A stretch of DNA of 64,000 nucleotides, from assembly GCA_963921195.1 (NCBI GenBank), contig CAWUER010000514.1:496001-560000 (forward strand), given 5' to 3'. Positions 25,570 to 35,379 of the stretch are shown piece by piece. The notes under the pieces were generated by a model, which was given only the letters and a program-made list of their open reading frames with translations, searched no databases and had not been told where the DNA came from. Numbering within the stretch: position 1 is the first letter of the stretch; each line of letters starts with the position of its first letter. The position numbers were made by a program, and so were the translations under genes. The stretch comes from Pegoplata infirma. Taxonomy: Eukaryota; Arthropoda; Insecta; Diptera; Anthomyiidae.

Positions 25570-26990
25570 TTTTGTATATTTGATCGTAAATACTTAAAAA
25601 TGAAATTGAAAGATTTTACGGTATCATTAACCCGTTCAAACTTGATACCAAAAAAATGGCATGATTTTGGGGGCGTTCTCAAAACACCTTTTTTCAAAAT
25701 TTGAAAATTTTATTAAAAAAAAAATTTCAACATACCATTTTTTTTTTCTGAATTCATTAAGAACACCTTGGAGAAGAAAACTGTAAAATATGGCGGATAT
25801 CCGTCGAGCCACTTTTCGGGAATCGCTGGGGGAAGTTAGCGGATTTCAAGGAAATGTTGGTTTTATTAATAATTTGGATTAATAAAATCTTATAAATTTC
25901 ATTCTTGTACAAATTAACCGTTTTTTGGTGTCGTGGCATTCTATTAGATAACTTTAAGTGTGTCATGAAATCTTACAGATCTAGGACGTCTTAAACCTAC
26001 ATTGGCTGGGGGTCAAAAATGACCCCCGCGGAATATTTGAAGTTTACAGCTTAAATTTTGTGCTATAAACAAGTATAAAACGGTTTTTATGTTTTTTGCC
26101 CCAACTATTATTTCGTATTAATATATTATCTTTAAAAAAAATCGTTAACCCTTCTTGGTAGGGGGTCAAAAATGACCCATTCAATAAAAAGTATATATAT
26201 TTTCATATAAAATTAATTTGTGGCTATCTATTAAATAACTTTAAATCAGCCCTTAAATCTTACATATTTAAGATATCTTTAACCCACATTGGCCAGGGGT
26301 CAAAAATGACCCCGGCAAAAACTTTTAGGCGTAGTGCTTGAATTTTTTGATATCATCAAAATATATATTTTTTATTGAATGGGTCATTTTTGAACCCCTA
26401 CCAAAAAGGGTTAACGATTTTTTTAAAGATAATATAATAATACGAAATAATAGTTGGGGTAAAAATCACAAAAGCCGTTTTATACTTGTTTTTATAGCAA
26501 AAAATTTAAGCTCTAAACTTCAAATCTTATTCGTGGGTCATTTTTGACCCAAAGCCAATGTGGGTTAAAGACGTTCTAGATCGGTAAGATTTCATGACAG
26601 ACTTAAAGTTATATAATAGAATGCCACGACACCAAAAAACCGTTAATTTGCACAAAAATGAAATTTATAAGATTTTTTTAATCCAAATTATTGAAAAAAC
26701 CAACATTTCCTTTAAATCCCCTAACTTCCCCCCGTGATTTCCGAAAAGTGGCTCGACGGATATCCGCCATATTTCACATTTTTCTTCTCCAAGGTGTTCT
26801 TAATGAATTCAGAAGAAAAAAATGGTATATTTAAATTTTTTTTCAATAAAATTTTCATATTTTGAAAAAAGGTGTTTTGAGAACGCCCCCAAAATCATGC
26901 CATTTTTTTTGTAATAAAGTTTGAACGGGTTAATGATACCGTAAAATCTTTAAATTTCATATTTAAGTATTTACGATCAAATATTATACA
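25570..26990. mobile_element. Foldback element with five GGGTCA dyads
   Basis: The arm at about 25570-26215 reappears inverted at about 26360-26990. Shared landmarks include ATTTGATCGTAAATAC, GGTATCATTAACCCG, GATATCCGTCGAGCCAC and GGTGTCGTGGCATTC. The centre additionally repeats one arm segment in direct orientation (about 26224-26345 against 25940-26075). The dyad GGGTCAAAAATGACCC or its complement appears at 26008-26027, 26161-26178, 26296-26313, 26381-26398 (one mismatch) and 26535-26550. There is no coding capacity. The transposon class is not assigned. Confidence 0.7.
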
Positions 26991-27524
26991 AAAAAATATT
27001 ATTGTAAAAATTAACAATGTACCTTCCATAACATGGTTTAAATATTTTAAATAATTTTTACCTATGCCAAAAATATTGTATTTTGCACTTGTTTGCGTAT
27101 TTTTGAGAGATGGCATTTATTACTATATCAAAAAACAAATATTTTTTTAGAGTTGGCATATTTTGTCGGAAAAAATATAGGTGTTTTTTGAGTTTTTTTC
27201 TAAAACATGGGTACACATTTTTCATCATAACTTAGTAAATAATCATAATATTTTTATGGGATTTACATCATTTTAAAGACTATGTCATGAAGAAAAACAT
27301 TTATTTTATTCAGATTTTTAGATTTTTTTTTTTTTGTGATTTTGATGGACTTTGAAATGAAAAAATCTAAATTTTTAAATATTTTCATCCAGTTTTTAGT
27401 CGAAGTATTTGGGTTTTATATTGCACATCTTTTGTTTTATCATATTGGAGATATTGCTATTAGTATAGACGATAATTTTCAGTGGGCAAAGATCATCAAA
27501 ATAATTTAGTTTTTCGGGGGTGCA

Positions 27525-28113
27525 CAGTGGGGAAAAATTGACTTTTTTATCCAATTTTGCCTACAGGTCGCAATTCTTAACCGATTTTAGTTTTTCTTTT
27601 TTTGTATTTTAGCTAATAAAATTCCAAATCGATCTGTCATGGTGGATTTTTGAAAAAAATTTTAGTCTACTTTTTATATTTTCCTAAAGTTCAGAAAATT
27701 TTTATTTTTTTTCAGTATTTTTGCAATAAAAAATATATTAGGCATGGGACGAAAATGCTGTATAGGCTTAATTAGAAAAACAAAATTAGAAAAACAAAAA
27801 AAAAAAAACATTTTGAGTTTTTATATGTTTATAACGCAAAATAATAATTTATTAGCGAATGCATTTTACATGGATTTAAAGGGGTTCAAATACCTTTAAT
27901 TTTGTCCGTACACCTTATTGCTCCCTAAACTATTAAATTTTTTAGAGCAAAAATTCTTAAAAAATTAATATTTTCTGAACTTTTAAAAAATATTAAAAGA
28001 CAGATCGATGTGGAATTTTATTAGCTAAATTTCAAAAAAGAAAAGCTAAAATCGGTTGAGAATTGCGATCTGTAGGCAAAATTGGACAAAAAAAAATCAA
28101 TTTTTCCCCACTG
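27525..28113. mobile_element. Foldback MITE with CAGTGGGG termini (589 bp)
   Basis: It starts CAGTGGGGAAAAATTGA and ends with the exact inverse. The inverted homology continues inward through GCCTACAGGTCGCAATTC, ACCGATTTTAG and AATAAAATTCCA (about 27525-27660 against 27975-28113). CAGTGG-type ends suggest hAT, but the GGGGTG-rich flanks do not give a clean 8-bp duplication. The class is therefore tentative. Confidence 0.6.
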
Positions 28114-28300
28114 TGGGGTGGGCCAAATTATGGGATAAAAAATTTAAAAAACGTCAATACTAATGCGATAGCAGAATTTTTTTTTTAGTGGTCTACATTT
28201 TTATGATATATATCTCGAAACATGTACTTTCGCTTAGGCTTGGTGGCATTTTGAAATAAAAAAAAATATTTTTTCTACCTATCTTAGTGCCCATCTTGTT

Positions 28301-28588
28301 AAAAAGAAAAGTGTCAAATTTTTAATACCTAAAATTTTATATTTTTTATGTGGCTATCTTTGGGCAAATATAAAACAAGATATATTTTATTTGAGCATAT
28401 TCATAAAATTTTTAATTTAATTATTTTTTCAAATTTAGTGCCTTTTTGGCTAAAACTTGAATCTTACCGATTTTAGCGCGGTGAACAAAAATCCAAAATT
28501 TAACCAAAAGTAATTTTTCGTGCCACCTTATTATTTATTCGTCCTAAAGGACATTGTAAAAAAAATATCTTTTGGGTGCAAAACCAAA
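28301..28588. other. AT-rich DNA 3-prime of the transposase relic
   Basis: This is non-coding AT-rich sequence between the nested foldback structure and the end of the transposase C-terminal exon. It contains GTGCCACCTTATTA at about 28520-28535, faintly like the GGTGCC ends elsewhere in this composite. No terminal repeat can be defined. Confidence 0.4.
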
Positions 28589-28747
28589 TTATTTGTTCTC
28601 GTAAAAATCCATTGCATCAATTGCGTCATCGAGAATTGTAGGATTTAATTTAGCTAATAAGATATTTTCTAAATTTTCGTGACTGAGTCTGTTGCGCGAT
28701 TCAGTAAGAACAATTCTTAGGGTAGAAAAGGCTCTCTCTACCGTAAC
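28589..28747 (-). pseudogene. hAT transposase C-terminal exon: dimerisation (hATC) region
   Basis: Directly after a good acceptor (TTTTGTATTTTAG) the frame reads VTVERAFSTLRIVLTESRNR and then LSHENLENILLAKLN, 52 codons to a TAA at 28589-28591. This is the hAT C-terminal dimerisation signature. In Hermes-type hAT enzymes the third catalytic acid lies in this C-terminal region, and the Glu of ERAFS is the likely equivalent. It joins in phase to the CAG at 29163. The separating 415-bp stretch is therefore a former intron, or less likely an insertion. Confidence 0.85.
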
Positions 28748-29162
28748 CTAAAATACAAAAGATTTTATTTATTAATAAATTTATTTATAAATATATAATG
28801 TATACATTACAATAAGTAATATTCTTTATACACTCAAAAAAAAAAACAAAGCTTGTAAAACTTGTAAAAAAAAAATATCTGTAAAATTTTAGTCTGCTAA
28901 ATTCTGAATATATTACGGGGGGCCCCGTAGGCTAGTTGGTAGCTAATAACAAATTCAATGTCAGAAACAAAATATATAACCAAAAAATTTTTTGTACTCT
29001 AAAAAATTTGAAAAAAGTTAGACCTATAAATTTTTAAAAAGTTTTATTTAATAGCTTTTTGTTAAAAAATCAAATAATAAGAAAATTTAGACCTAAAAAT
29101 TTTTAAAAACATTTTCTTTGAGTGTATATTATCGATTTTTCTTATCTAAAAATAAAAAATAA

Positions 29163-29276
29163 CTGAGTTGGAGGAACTCCAAAAATTATGTTGGCAATTA
29201 TGTACAGTTCAGGTTCGGTGTGGCTTCTATCCTTCCAATAATTTAATACATTTGTACTGCTCTTCAAAAAAGGCAG
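29163..29276 (-). pseudogene. hAT transposase, exon remainder after premature stop
   Basis: These 38 codons follow the TAA at 29277-29279 without a frame change. They contain STNVLNYWKD and YIIANIIFGVPPTQ, which match the stretch that in hAT proteins immediately precedes the ERxFS dimerisation motif. The last codon CAG abuts TTATTTTT, where an intron donor would be expected. Confidence 0.75.
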
Positions 29277-30710
29277 TTAGAGATTTTGGATTTTATTATA
29301 CACGCTTTCAGTCTCATGATTTTGAATTATGTCTTGCATGAGGAATTGAGTTAGTATATCTATTTCTTCGGTATTATTTTCTGCGGACGGAGTATTTGGT
29401 ATTGATACAGATTCTTTATTTAGGCCAGTATATTTATCCCAAATTTTTTTTATATAATTAATGGCTTCATTTTTTTCGTTTTGTGTCAAAGTGTGTTGGA
29501 ATCGTGGATCAATATATATGCATGCCTTGAGTATGTCGTTTTGCATCAGCTTTAACGATCTTTTTTCCATATTAAGAAGCAAAGAATCTGTAAGTATTTT
29601 AGCAAATGTGTTCTCTTCTGTTTCTTGAAGATTTTGCTGGATAATTAACTTGCACTTGAGCCACTGACAGTAAAAGTCTCCATAATTTAGATTTTCTGCT
29701 TGAAATTTTAAAAGTAGTTCGTTCAGTGGAGCAAAAACTCGCAAAAACCCATCTACACACTCCCAAAACTTTTCACAACTTTCATTCTCGTCAGATGAAA
29801 TTAAATCTGAAATTTCGGCGTTTTCGATGTAAGGCTTTGTAAGGCTTAAATCGCTTATCATTCTAAATGTTGACCCCCAACGTGTCGGGCAATCCATTTG
29901 TGGAACTCGAATTTTGTTCAATTCTAAAACGGAACGAAATCTGTTAGATGGTTTTCTAATAAATTTTGTTAAATTTCTTGATTGCAGCACAAATTCCTTA
30001 ACGGCCTCATTTTTGACGACGTCAATAGCTACAAGTTGAGCTGTATGTGCTGCGCATCTACAGACAGTTATTTCTCCAATGTCAAAATCAGTATCTGACT
30101 CGATTTCGCTTAAAACATTAAAATAATCATCATTTTCTAATAAATCTTCATCGGTCTGATATTTAACAAGGCATTTTGACAATAATGACGTCGCTTTGAG
30201 CATGTTGGCCCCATTATCAGAAGTTATGGCAATAACTTGCTGCAGGCTCAATTCATATTTACTTAAGGTAGATAAAATTGCTGTGGCTAAGTTTTTAGAT
30301 GTGCTACATCCTTGTCCTTTTAGTTCAACCATACCAATGACTCTAGATGTCAGAATTCCATCTTTGCAATATTGGATGCTAATACCAAAAATGTTTCTTT
30401 CTAATCGCGTTGCACTATCGATTTTTATCGAAAACAAGTTATTGTTCATTTCATTTTTTATTATTTCTTTAAGTTTTATTACCACTTTGGACAATAACTT
30501 TTTTGCATTTTGGCTATTAAGGCAAAACATTTTTTCACCACCTTCACTTAACGCGTTACATATTGGCTTTAAAATGTTTTTCATATTTTGATTGTTTAAA
30601 AAATCAAAAGGCACACCATTTTCCGTCACTAAGCCAATAAATGATCGGATAATTTCTTGTTTATTGATTTGAATTTTCGCATTAATTATTTGTGATTTTT
30701 TTTTTTTCAA
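29277..30710 (-). pseudogene. hAT transposase central catalytic part
   Basis: A 477-codon open frame with no ATG at its beginning; it opens at a TTG inside the overlap with the zinc-finger frame. Motifs in order, numbered from that TTG: KIDSAT with Asp98 and TSDNGANM with Asp165 (the expected first two catalytic acids), CRCAAHTAQL with Cys219 and His222, CPTRWGST with Arg277-Trp278, and IYIDPRF around Asp401. All are typical landmarks of the hAT RNase H-like fold and its inserted helical domain. It ends at a TAA, yet recognisable hAT sequence (LNYWKD, PELYIIANIIFGVPPTQ) continues in the same frame for 38 codons after that stop, so the stop is a mutation rather than the natural end. The overlapping opposite-strand frame at 30196-30591 is a shadow. 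Confidence 0.88.
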
Positions 30711-30882
30711 TTTTTGATAGGTTTTTTTTAATTGCTGGCACTTCTATTTTGTGTGCGTTTTGTAAATGGTGTTTTAAATTAAAGTTTCTAGCACTGCTTA
30801 ATTGTTTTTTGCAAATTGTGCACAACACTTTATCGTTTACGCTTGTTTTTTCAAAATAATTTAAAATGTTCGTATTTTCCAT
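30682..30882 (-). pseudogene. hAT transposase N-terminal part: BED zinc finger
   Basis: The frame opens at an ATG at 30882. The longer frame upstream to 30951 would need a GTG start and is not preferred. Counting from the ATG, Cys21, Cys24, His39 and His44 form a C-x2-C-x14-H-x4-H BED-type zinc finger, the DNA-binding module common at the N-terminus of hAT transposases. A lysine-rich linker follows, and the frame ends at a TAA about 20 bases after the A12 run. The downstream catalytic frame begins in another phase within the same run, so one base lost from (or two gained in) this run would restore continuity. I infer one ancestral protein rather than two genes. Confidence 0.82.
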
Positions 30883-32810
30883 CTTTTTATTTTTTTTACT
30901 TATTAAACAAGAAGCACAAAAAACTCTATTTTCAGAGATTTTTAAAAACACTTTTTTTTTTAAATTGGTTATAAATTAACTTTCCACTATATGAATCACG
31001 TCCCGACATTCGATAACAACTGTTTCGCTTTTCAAACTATTTCGTTTTGGGTGGGCTTTCTTAAAGTGAGACGAAAGTTTTCATTTAAATTACAAGTGTT
31101 TTGGTGGAAACTGTACACCAAAAATTGGTTCCTCGAGACTGAGTTTGGAAAAACTTTTGAAGTTTTTTTATAGTGTTTATATTTTCTCCATGCAAAAATC
31201 CACAATTATTAAAAAGCTCTCTAACCAATTTAAAAAAAAAGCAAGCATACCTCAATAAATTCACTAAATTCAAAAGAAAAGGCTGCATAACGAAAACGTA
31301 ATTGCTCTAACTTCTTTGCAAAAAAGAGAGTAATTACTCATGTTTGAATTATTTTATAGAAAAGGCAGCATAACGAAAACGGATTCTTTTTTTCAGAAAT
31401 ATTTTGTAGAGAGCGTAAAAGCTCTGACTTCTTACTTTGCAAAAAAGAGAGTAACTACTCATGTTTGCTTATATTATTGAAATGTGGGTGCGCATGAGTA
31501 TAACGACTCGTAAAAGAGAAAACCCTTTCTAACTCTTTTTTAAAGAAAATATCGTTGGCCGAGCAGTTTAACAAAGCTATATTCAATAATTGAGCGTTTT
31601 TCATGCGTAACACTTTGGGTTGAATTGCTCAAGATTGGCGCTCTAGAGCCAAGTCACAATTGGGTCGACAGACCACAACCACAAATAGTTTTTTTTAGAT
31701 TATAACCACAAAAGTTATTGAATTTTTTTCCCCTAACATCTGCTTCTATCATCAGATAATTAGCACCAAAAAAGGTGTATACAGTTTGATTAAAACAAAA
31801 AATATCGTCACGATATTAAACCCATTTTTTAAGTCTAAAATTTTTTTGTTGGTAAAAAATATTTTTTTTTTGCATATAAAAATGTTTTTTGTGTGACAAA
31901 AACACTATTCTAAGTATTTTTGTAAATATTATAAAAAAAAATATTGTTTAAAATTCAAATTCCTACAAATCTCAAATAGCTCCAAAATAAAATGAGATGC
32001 GAATACCCCTACTTTATTCAATATTTAATTTTAAGCATGTATTAAATAAGTGACATGTAAAAAATAGGTAGTTTAAATATTTTGTCTCGTTCAAAGTACC
32101 CCAGCCCCTCCCCCCAATATATGGAACATGTTATCAAAAAACTTAGCTTAACTTAATCATTTTTTAATCGATTGAAATTGAAACATACAACAACAAAAAA
32201 CATAAGCTATCCTGCCGTTCATGAATCCACAAGGAAATTGAATTCCGTTTAATTTATTTAGGGCAGTATTTTAACTTATTATAATTGTAATAATTTTTTT
32301 TTTCGAAAATTAAGTTAAGTTCGTCGAACCAACTTTTTTTGCAGATTTTTTTTGCAATTCTTGAACGGTTTTACCAGCAAAATTTGTCAAACCAACATAA
32401 TTAAGTTTACTTACAGTTTGTAGTTCGAGTTATAAATGTGTAGACCCGAGAAACACCGGACACTTCAACTGGTATTAAATAAAAATCGAGACAAATGTTA
32501 GAATGTATGGAAATTTTTTTTCCAAAAAAGTATAAATACACTTTTTTAAGTGCATATTTTTATAGTTTTAAAATTATTTTAGGCCCTTAAAACACCCCTT
32601 CTATATATCGGGATTTATTCCCAAAACTCATTAAAAACTAACTGCATTTTGCTAATTAATTTTGTGCCTTCCCCTTATAATTAAAGGAAAACAAATATTA
32701 AAAAAAAAAGTCTTAAGCGAAAAAGAACATGGCACTCACATTTTTTCATATCCGACAAACGATGATAGTAAAAAATTCTTTATATTCTTGCAAAAAAAAA
32801 AAATAATTAA
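30883..32810. other. Region 5-prime of the transposase; tandem duplication, otherwise unrecognised
   Basis: AT-rich non-coding DNA. A block with GGCTGCATAACGAAAACG (31281-31298), GCTCTAACTTCTTTGC and GAGAGTAATTACTCATG recurs just downstream (GGCAGCATAACGAAAACG at 31364-31381, then GCTCTGACTTCTTAC and GAGAGTAACTACTCATG to about 31467). This is an imperfect tandem duplication of roughly 100 bp, and such repeats upstream of a transposase could be protein-binding sites. The rest (31480-32810) shows no gene, RNA or terminal repeat I can name. Confidence 0.5.
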
Positions 32811-33046
32811 ACGGTGCCACCTCGCTTAACGCAAACCTCGATAAACGCAACTCCTCGATTATTGCAGCACGTACATTATTTGCATTGCTGACTCAGTTAA
32901 CTCAAGTTTACAAAAAAAAAACCTCAGTTATCGCAATTTTTATCCCAAAATGATCAGTTTTCTTTTTTATTAACATATTTTTTTACTGAAATTGCCTTTA
33001 AATGTACTAATTCTGAACTTTCCCTGTTACTCTGATTTTTATACCC

Positions 33047-33860
33047 CCCGAGTAAAAATAATTTAATATGATCTTATATACTTTTATATAGTCATATTAT
33101 TTCATATATGATCATGTATGACACTATGTATTGCGAGATAAATTTATATAATAAATTTTGATGTGCGATTATTTTAAGATATCGCCATACATAACTATAT
33201 GTTGTAACATCTGGTCCTATGTATAATTCCAAATTTCTAAGTGTTATATATAAAATTTTATATGCCTCCATTATTTTTTAATTTTTCTAAGTTTTTTCCG
33301 AGCACATGTTTTTATCGCGAACATTTTTAAAGTGTTTTATATAAAATTTTATATGACACCATATTTTTTTATTTTTCTGAGTTTTTTTCAAGCACAACTT
33401 TTTTGAGCACGAAAATTTTCTAAGTGTTTTATATAAAATTTTATATAACTCCATTTTTTCAAATTTTTCTAAGTTTTTTCCAAGGACCAATTTTTTTGAA
33501 AATATTTTCTAAGTGTTTTATATAAAATTTAACACGACTCCATTTTTTGAAATTTTTCTAAGTTTTTTTCAAAGAACAACTTATTTTTATTATTTTAATT
33601 TTTGAACTTTTTATTTAAAACTAAAAAAAAAAACATCCGATTTATAAAATTGTATAAATTTTAATATAATTGGATATAATTTTATATTATTGGATTAGAC
33701 CAAAACTCGTATCAAAGTCGATATAAAGTTATATAAACTGATATTATTAGATATTATTCGATAAAATCTTATGAAACCATTTTTCGTATAAGATTATATC
33801 AAAATATACACGAACCCATATTAAATTATATATTGTGTCATATCAATTTTTTTACTCGGG
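33047..33860. mobile_element. Element with CCCGAGTAAAAA termini (814 bp)
   Basis: It begins CCCGAGTAAAAATAATTT and ends with the inverse of CCCGAGTAAAAAAATTGATATG. The same terminal sequence bounds the 2.3-kb element at 58842-61148, so the two are one family. Subterminal DNA is dense in ATATGATC, TATATAA and GATATAA words. It has split a dipteran-type repeat between TTTTTATACC and CTCCAACC. C-runs at the junctions prevent a firm target-duplication call. Confidence 0.7.
33236..33590. repeat. Minisatellite, ~90-bp unit, about 4 copies
   Basis: The landmark AGTGTTTTATATAAAATTT recurs at about 33240 (variant), 33331, 33423 and 33512. Each copy is followed by a CTCCATTTTTT segment, then by TTTTTCTAAGTTTTTT. 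The spacing is 89-92 bp. It lies inside the 814-bp CCCGAG element. Confidence 0.85.
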
Positions 33861-34300
33861 CCTCCAACCACAGTGTGGGGGTATACTCACTTTGTCATTC
33901 CGTGTGTAACGCATCGAAATATCGGTCGGGGACCCCATAATGTATATATATTATTGATCAGTGATCGATTCTAAGACACTCTAGCGATGTCCGTCTGTCC
34001 GTCCGTCTGTGGAGGACACGATACAGTCCAAAATAAAAGAGCTAGACTCCTGAAATTTGGCACGAATATGTCTAACGGTCACAGGCTAGTTAAGTTCGGA
34101 GATGGGCAAAATCGGATCACGGGGGAAAAAGTTCCCCCTTTAAGAACTAATCCAACCTCTGAAAAAACGCCATTTTTTATAGATTTTTTGTACTTTTGCT
34201 TAGCAACCGAAACATTTTTTATGTCAGAAGTTCAAAGTCCTGTAGTTGGATCCAGGAAGGTTGTATCCCACCACCAAACCACCCCCCCCCCCCCCCAAAA
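33861..34300 (+). repeat. Fragment of a fly-type dispersed repeat
   Basis: It contains GGGGGTATACTCACTTTGTC, ATTCCGTGTGTAACGCATCG, AAATATCGG, TATATATTATTGATCAG and GATGTCCGTCTGTCCGTCCG in that order. From memory, this order of words is a very common dispersed repeat in higher fly genomes. The left part (TTTTTATACC) is separated by the 814-bp element. The fragment runs into a C-run and A-run at about 34280-34310. It supports a dipteran host, and no function is proposed. Confidence 0.6.
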
Positions 34301-34337
34301 AAAAAAGACGCCCCTGTTTTTTTTTAACGTGTGTTTT

Positions 34338-35311
34338 TTATTTCTTTATTTTTAATAGTACTTTTTATGTTATTTTTAATAAAATAAATGAATTTATTTC
34401 AAAAATAAATGATTTAAATGTGTGATAAAATTTGTTTTTTCAATTAAAACCATAAAGATAATTAGCGCCCTAAAAAATTGTGACTCGTTTATCGCAACAA
34501 CCTCAGTTATCGCAACGCGAAATCTTCTATATGTTGCGTTGAGCGAGATTGCACTGTATCATGCTAAAAAAATAATTTGACTTTTGAAGACCAGCTCTTT
34601 AAAACAACAATTTAAAAAAGCTTTTATATAAATTTAAATATGTTTGTGTGTCGCAATAGCTCTTTAGAATAAGCTAAAAATTCAATATACTCATGTATTT
34701 GAGAAAATTCAATTATTATTTATATAAGATCCATAAACTTAAAAGCTTTAAATATCAAATAATATTTTCTGAATTTCAATTGAAATTGGATTTTTTATAT
34801 ACATTTAATACTTATTTAACTTTTTCTATAAATTTTATAGTAAAAACCCTATATCCAATATTAATTTTTAACACACACACATTCAAAATACAATGAAATA
34901 CAAACTGATTTCATTATGCCATATTAATTCGCATAAAAAAAAATGTTCCTTCTTGTGTTTTTATTTTTTCTAATAAGTAAAAGTAAAATAAAAAATATGC
35001 AACAACTTACTTAAAAATATAGTAAACTGGAAATATATGAAGAACACGAACTATAGTAAACACACTTAATATTCTAAGTAAACGAAACTTAAAATTGCAA
35101 ACAATATTGCAATTCTAAGTTACTGAAACTGAATATATTCAACAAACAGCAATATGTGTTTACTTGCTATTTTATTTAAGCAGCATATTTTAAGTAAATA
35201 TACTATGGGTTCATATGAGTTTTAACTATAGTAGGATGCTCAAATATTTTTTCAGTAACATATTTTAAGTATTTAAACTAATTAAATATGATCCCCTTTA
35301 ATATTTTAAGT
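34338..35311 (-). repeat. Right long inverted repeat of composite element
   Basis: This is the reverse complement of the left arm 21539-23072 minus the MITE in that arm. It includes a pogo-like terminus at 34551-34556 followed by TA. It preserves the empty target site for the 573-bp MITE. A matching 67-codon open frame appears in both arms purely because the arms are copies. Confidence 0.88.
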
Positions 35312-35379
35312 AAAGTTGCTATAGAAATAGTGAATATGGTACTATTTATGACTACTATTAGTAGTTATAATCAACCCTG

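Larger units (their letters stand above)
25257..28300. repeat. Nested foldback structure bounded by ~85-bp inverted repeats
   Basis: The segment around 25257-25343 (landmarks TTTCAAAATGGCACCAAGCC and GTACATGTTTCGAG) recurs inverted at about 28208-28300. Between these arms lie two further foldback elements (about 25570-26990 and 27525-28113) and some unique AT-rich DNA at about 27000-27520. This looks like successive insertions into one foldback element. No target duplication could be fixed for the outer pair. Confidence 0.55.
28589..30882 (-). pseudogene. hAT-superfamily transposase, degenerate
   Basis: This is the only recognisable protein relic in the window. Read on the minus strand it would be a transposase of about 620 residues, normal for hAT. 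It has an N-terminal BED zinc finger, a central RNase H-like DDE domain and a C-terminal dimerisation region with the ERAFS signature. hAT transposases excise and reinsert hAT elements via 8-bp target duplications, matching the element types around it. Three lesions disable it as read: a frame change in an A12 run (complement of 30696-30707), an in-frame TAA (29277-29279), and a 415-bp intron (28748-29162) whose in-phase donor reads CAG/TT instead of CAG/GT, although its acceptor TTTTGTATTTTAG is good. Sequencing error in the homopolymer could explain the first lesion only. Low lesion density suggests fairly recent inactivation. Confidence 0.85.
21491..35379. mobile_element. 13.9-kb composite hAT-like insertion in satellite
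   Basis: The satellite sequence TTATTACAAGTAACCC is split. The 8-mer ATTACAAG stands on the left (21483-21490) and is repeated on the right (35380-35387). The insert begins CAGTGATTGATATTA and ends with the reverse complement of CAGGGTTGATTATAA. CAG-initial termini and 8-bp target duplications are hallmarks of the hAT superfamily. Inside lie inverted repeats of about 0.95 kb (21539-23072 and 34338-35311), pogo-like termini, nested MITEs and foldback elements, and a hAT transposase relic on the minus strand. The outermost 50-70 bp of the two ends do not match each other beyond the short TIR. Whether the internal transposase belongs to this outer element or to a nested hAT is not settled by the sequence alone. 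Confidence 0.8.

Noticed and set aside
30196..30591. 131-codon plus-strand open frame
   Set aside because: Antisense shadow of the hAT transposase frame, which has clear family motifs on the minus strand.
33287..33490. 67-codon minus-strand frame
   Set aside because: Follows the 90-bp minisatellite; repeated low-complexity translation.
33987..34355. 122-codon plus-strand frame starting MSVCPSVCGG
   Set aside because: Translation of the CTGTCCGTC-type dispersed repeat and the following C- and A-runs; a common spurious frame in this repeat.
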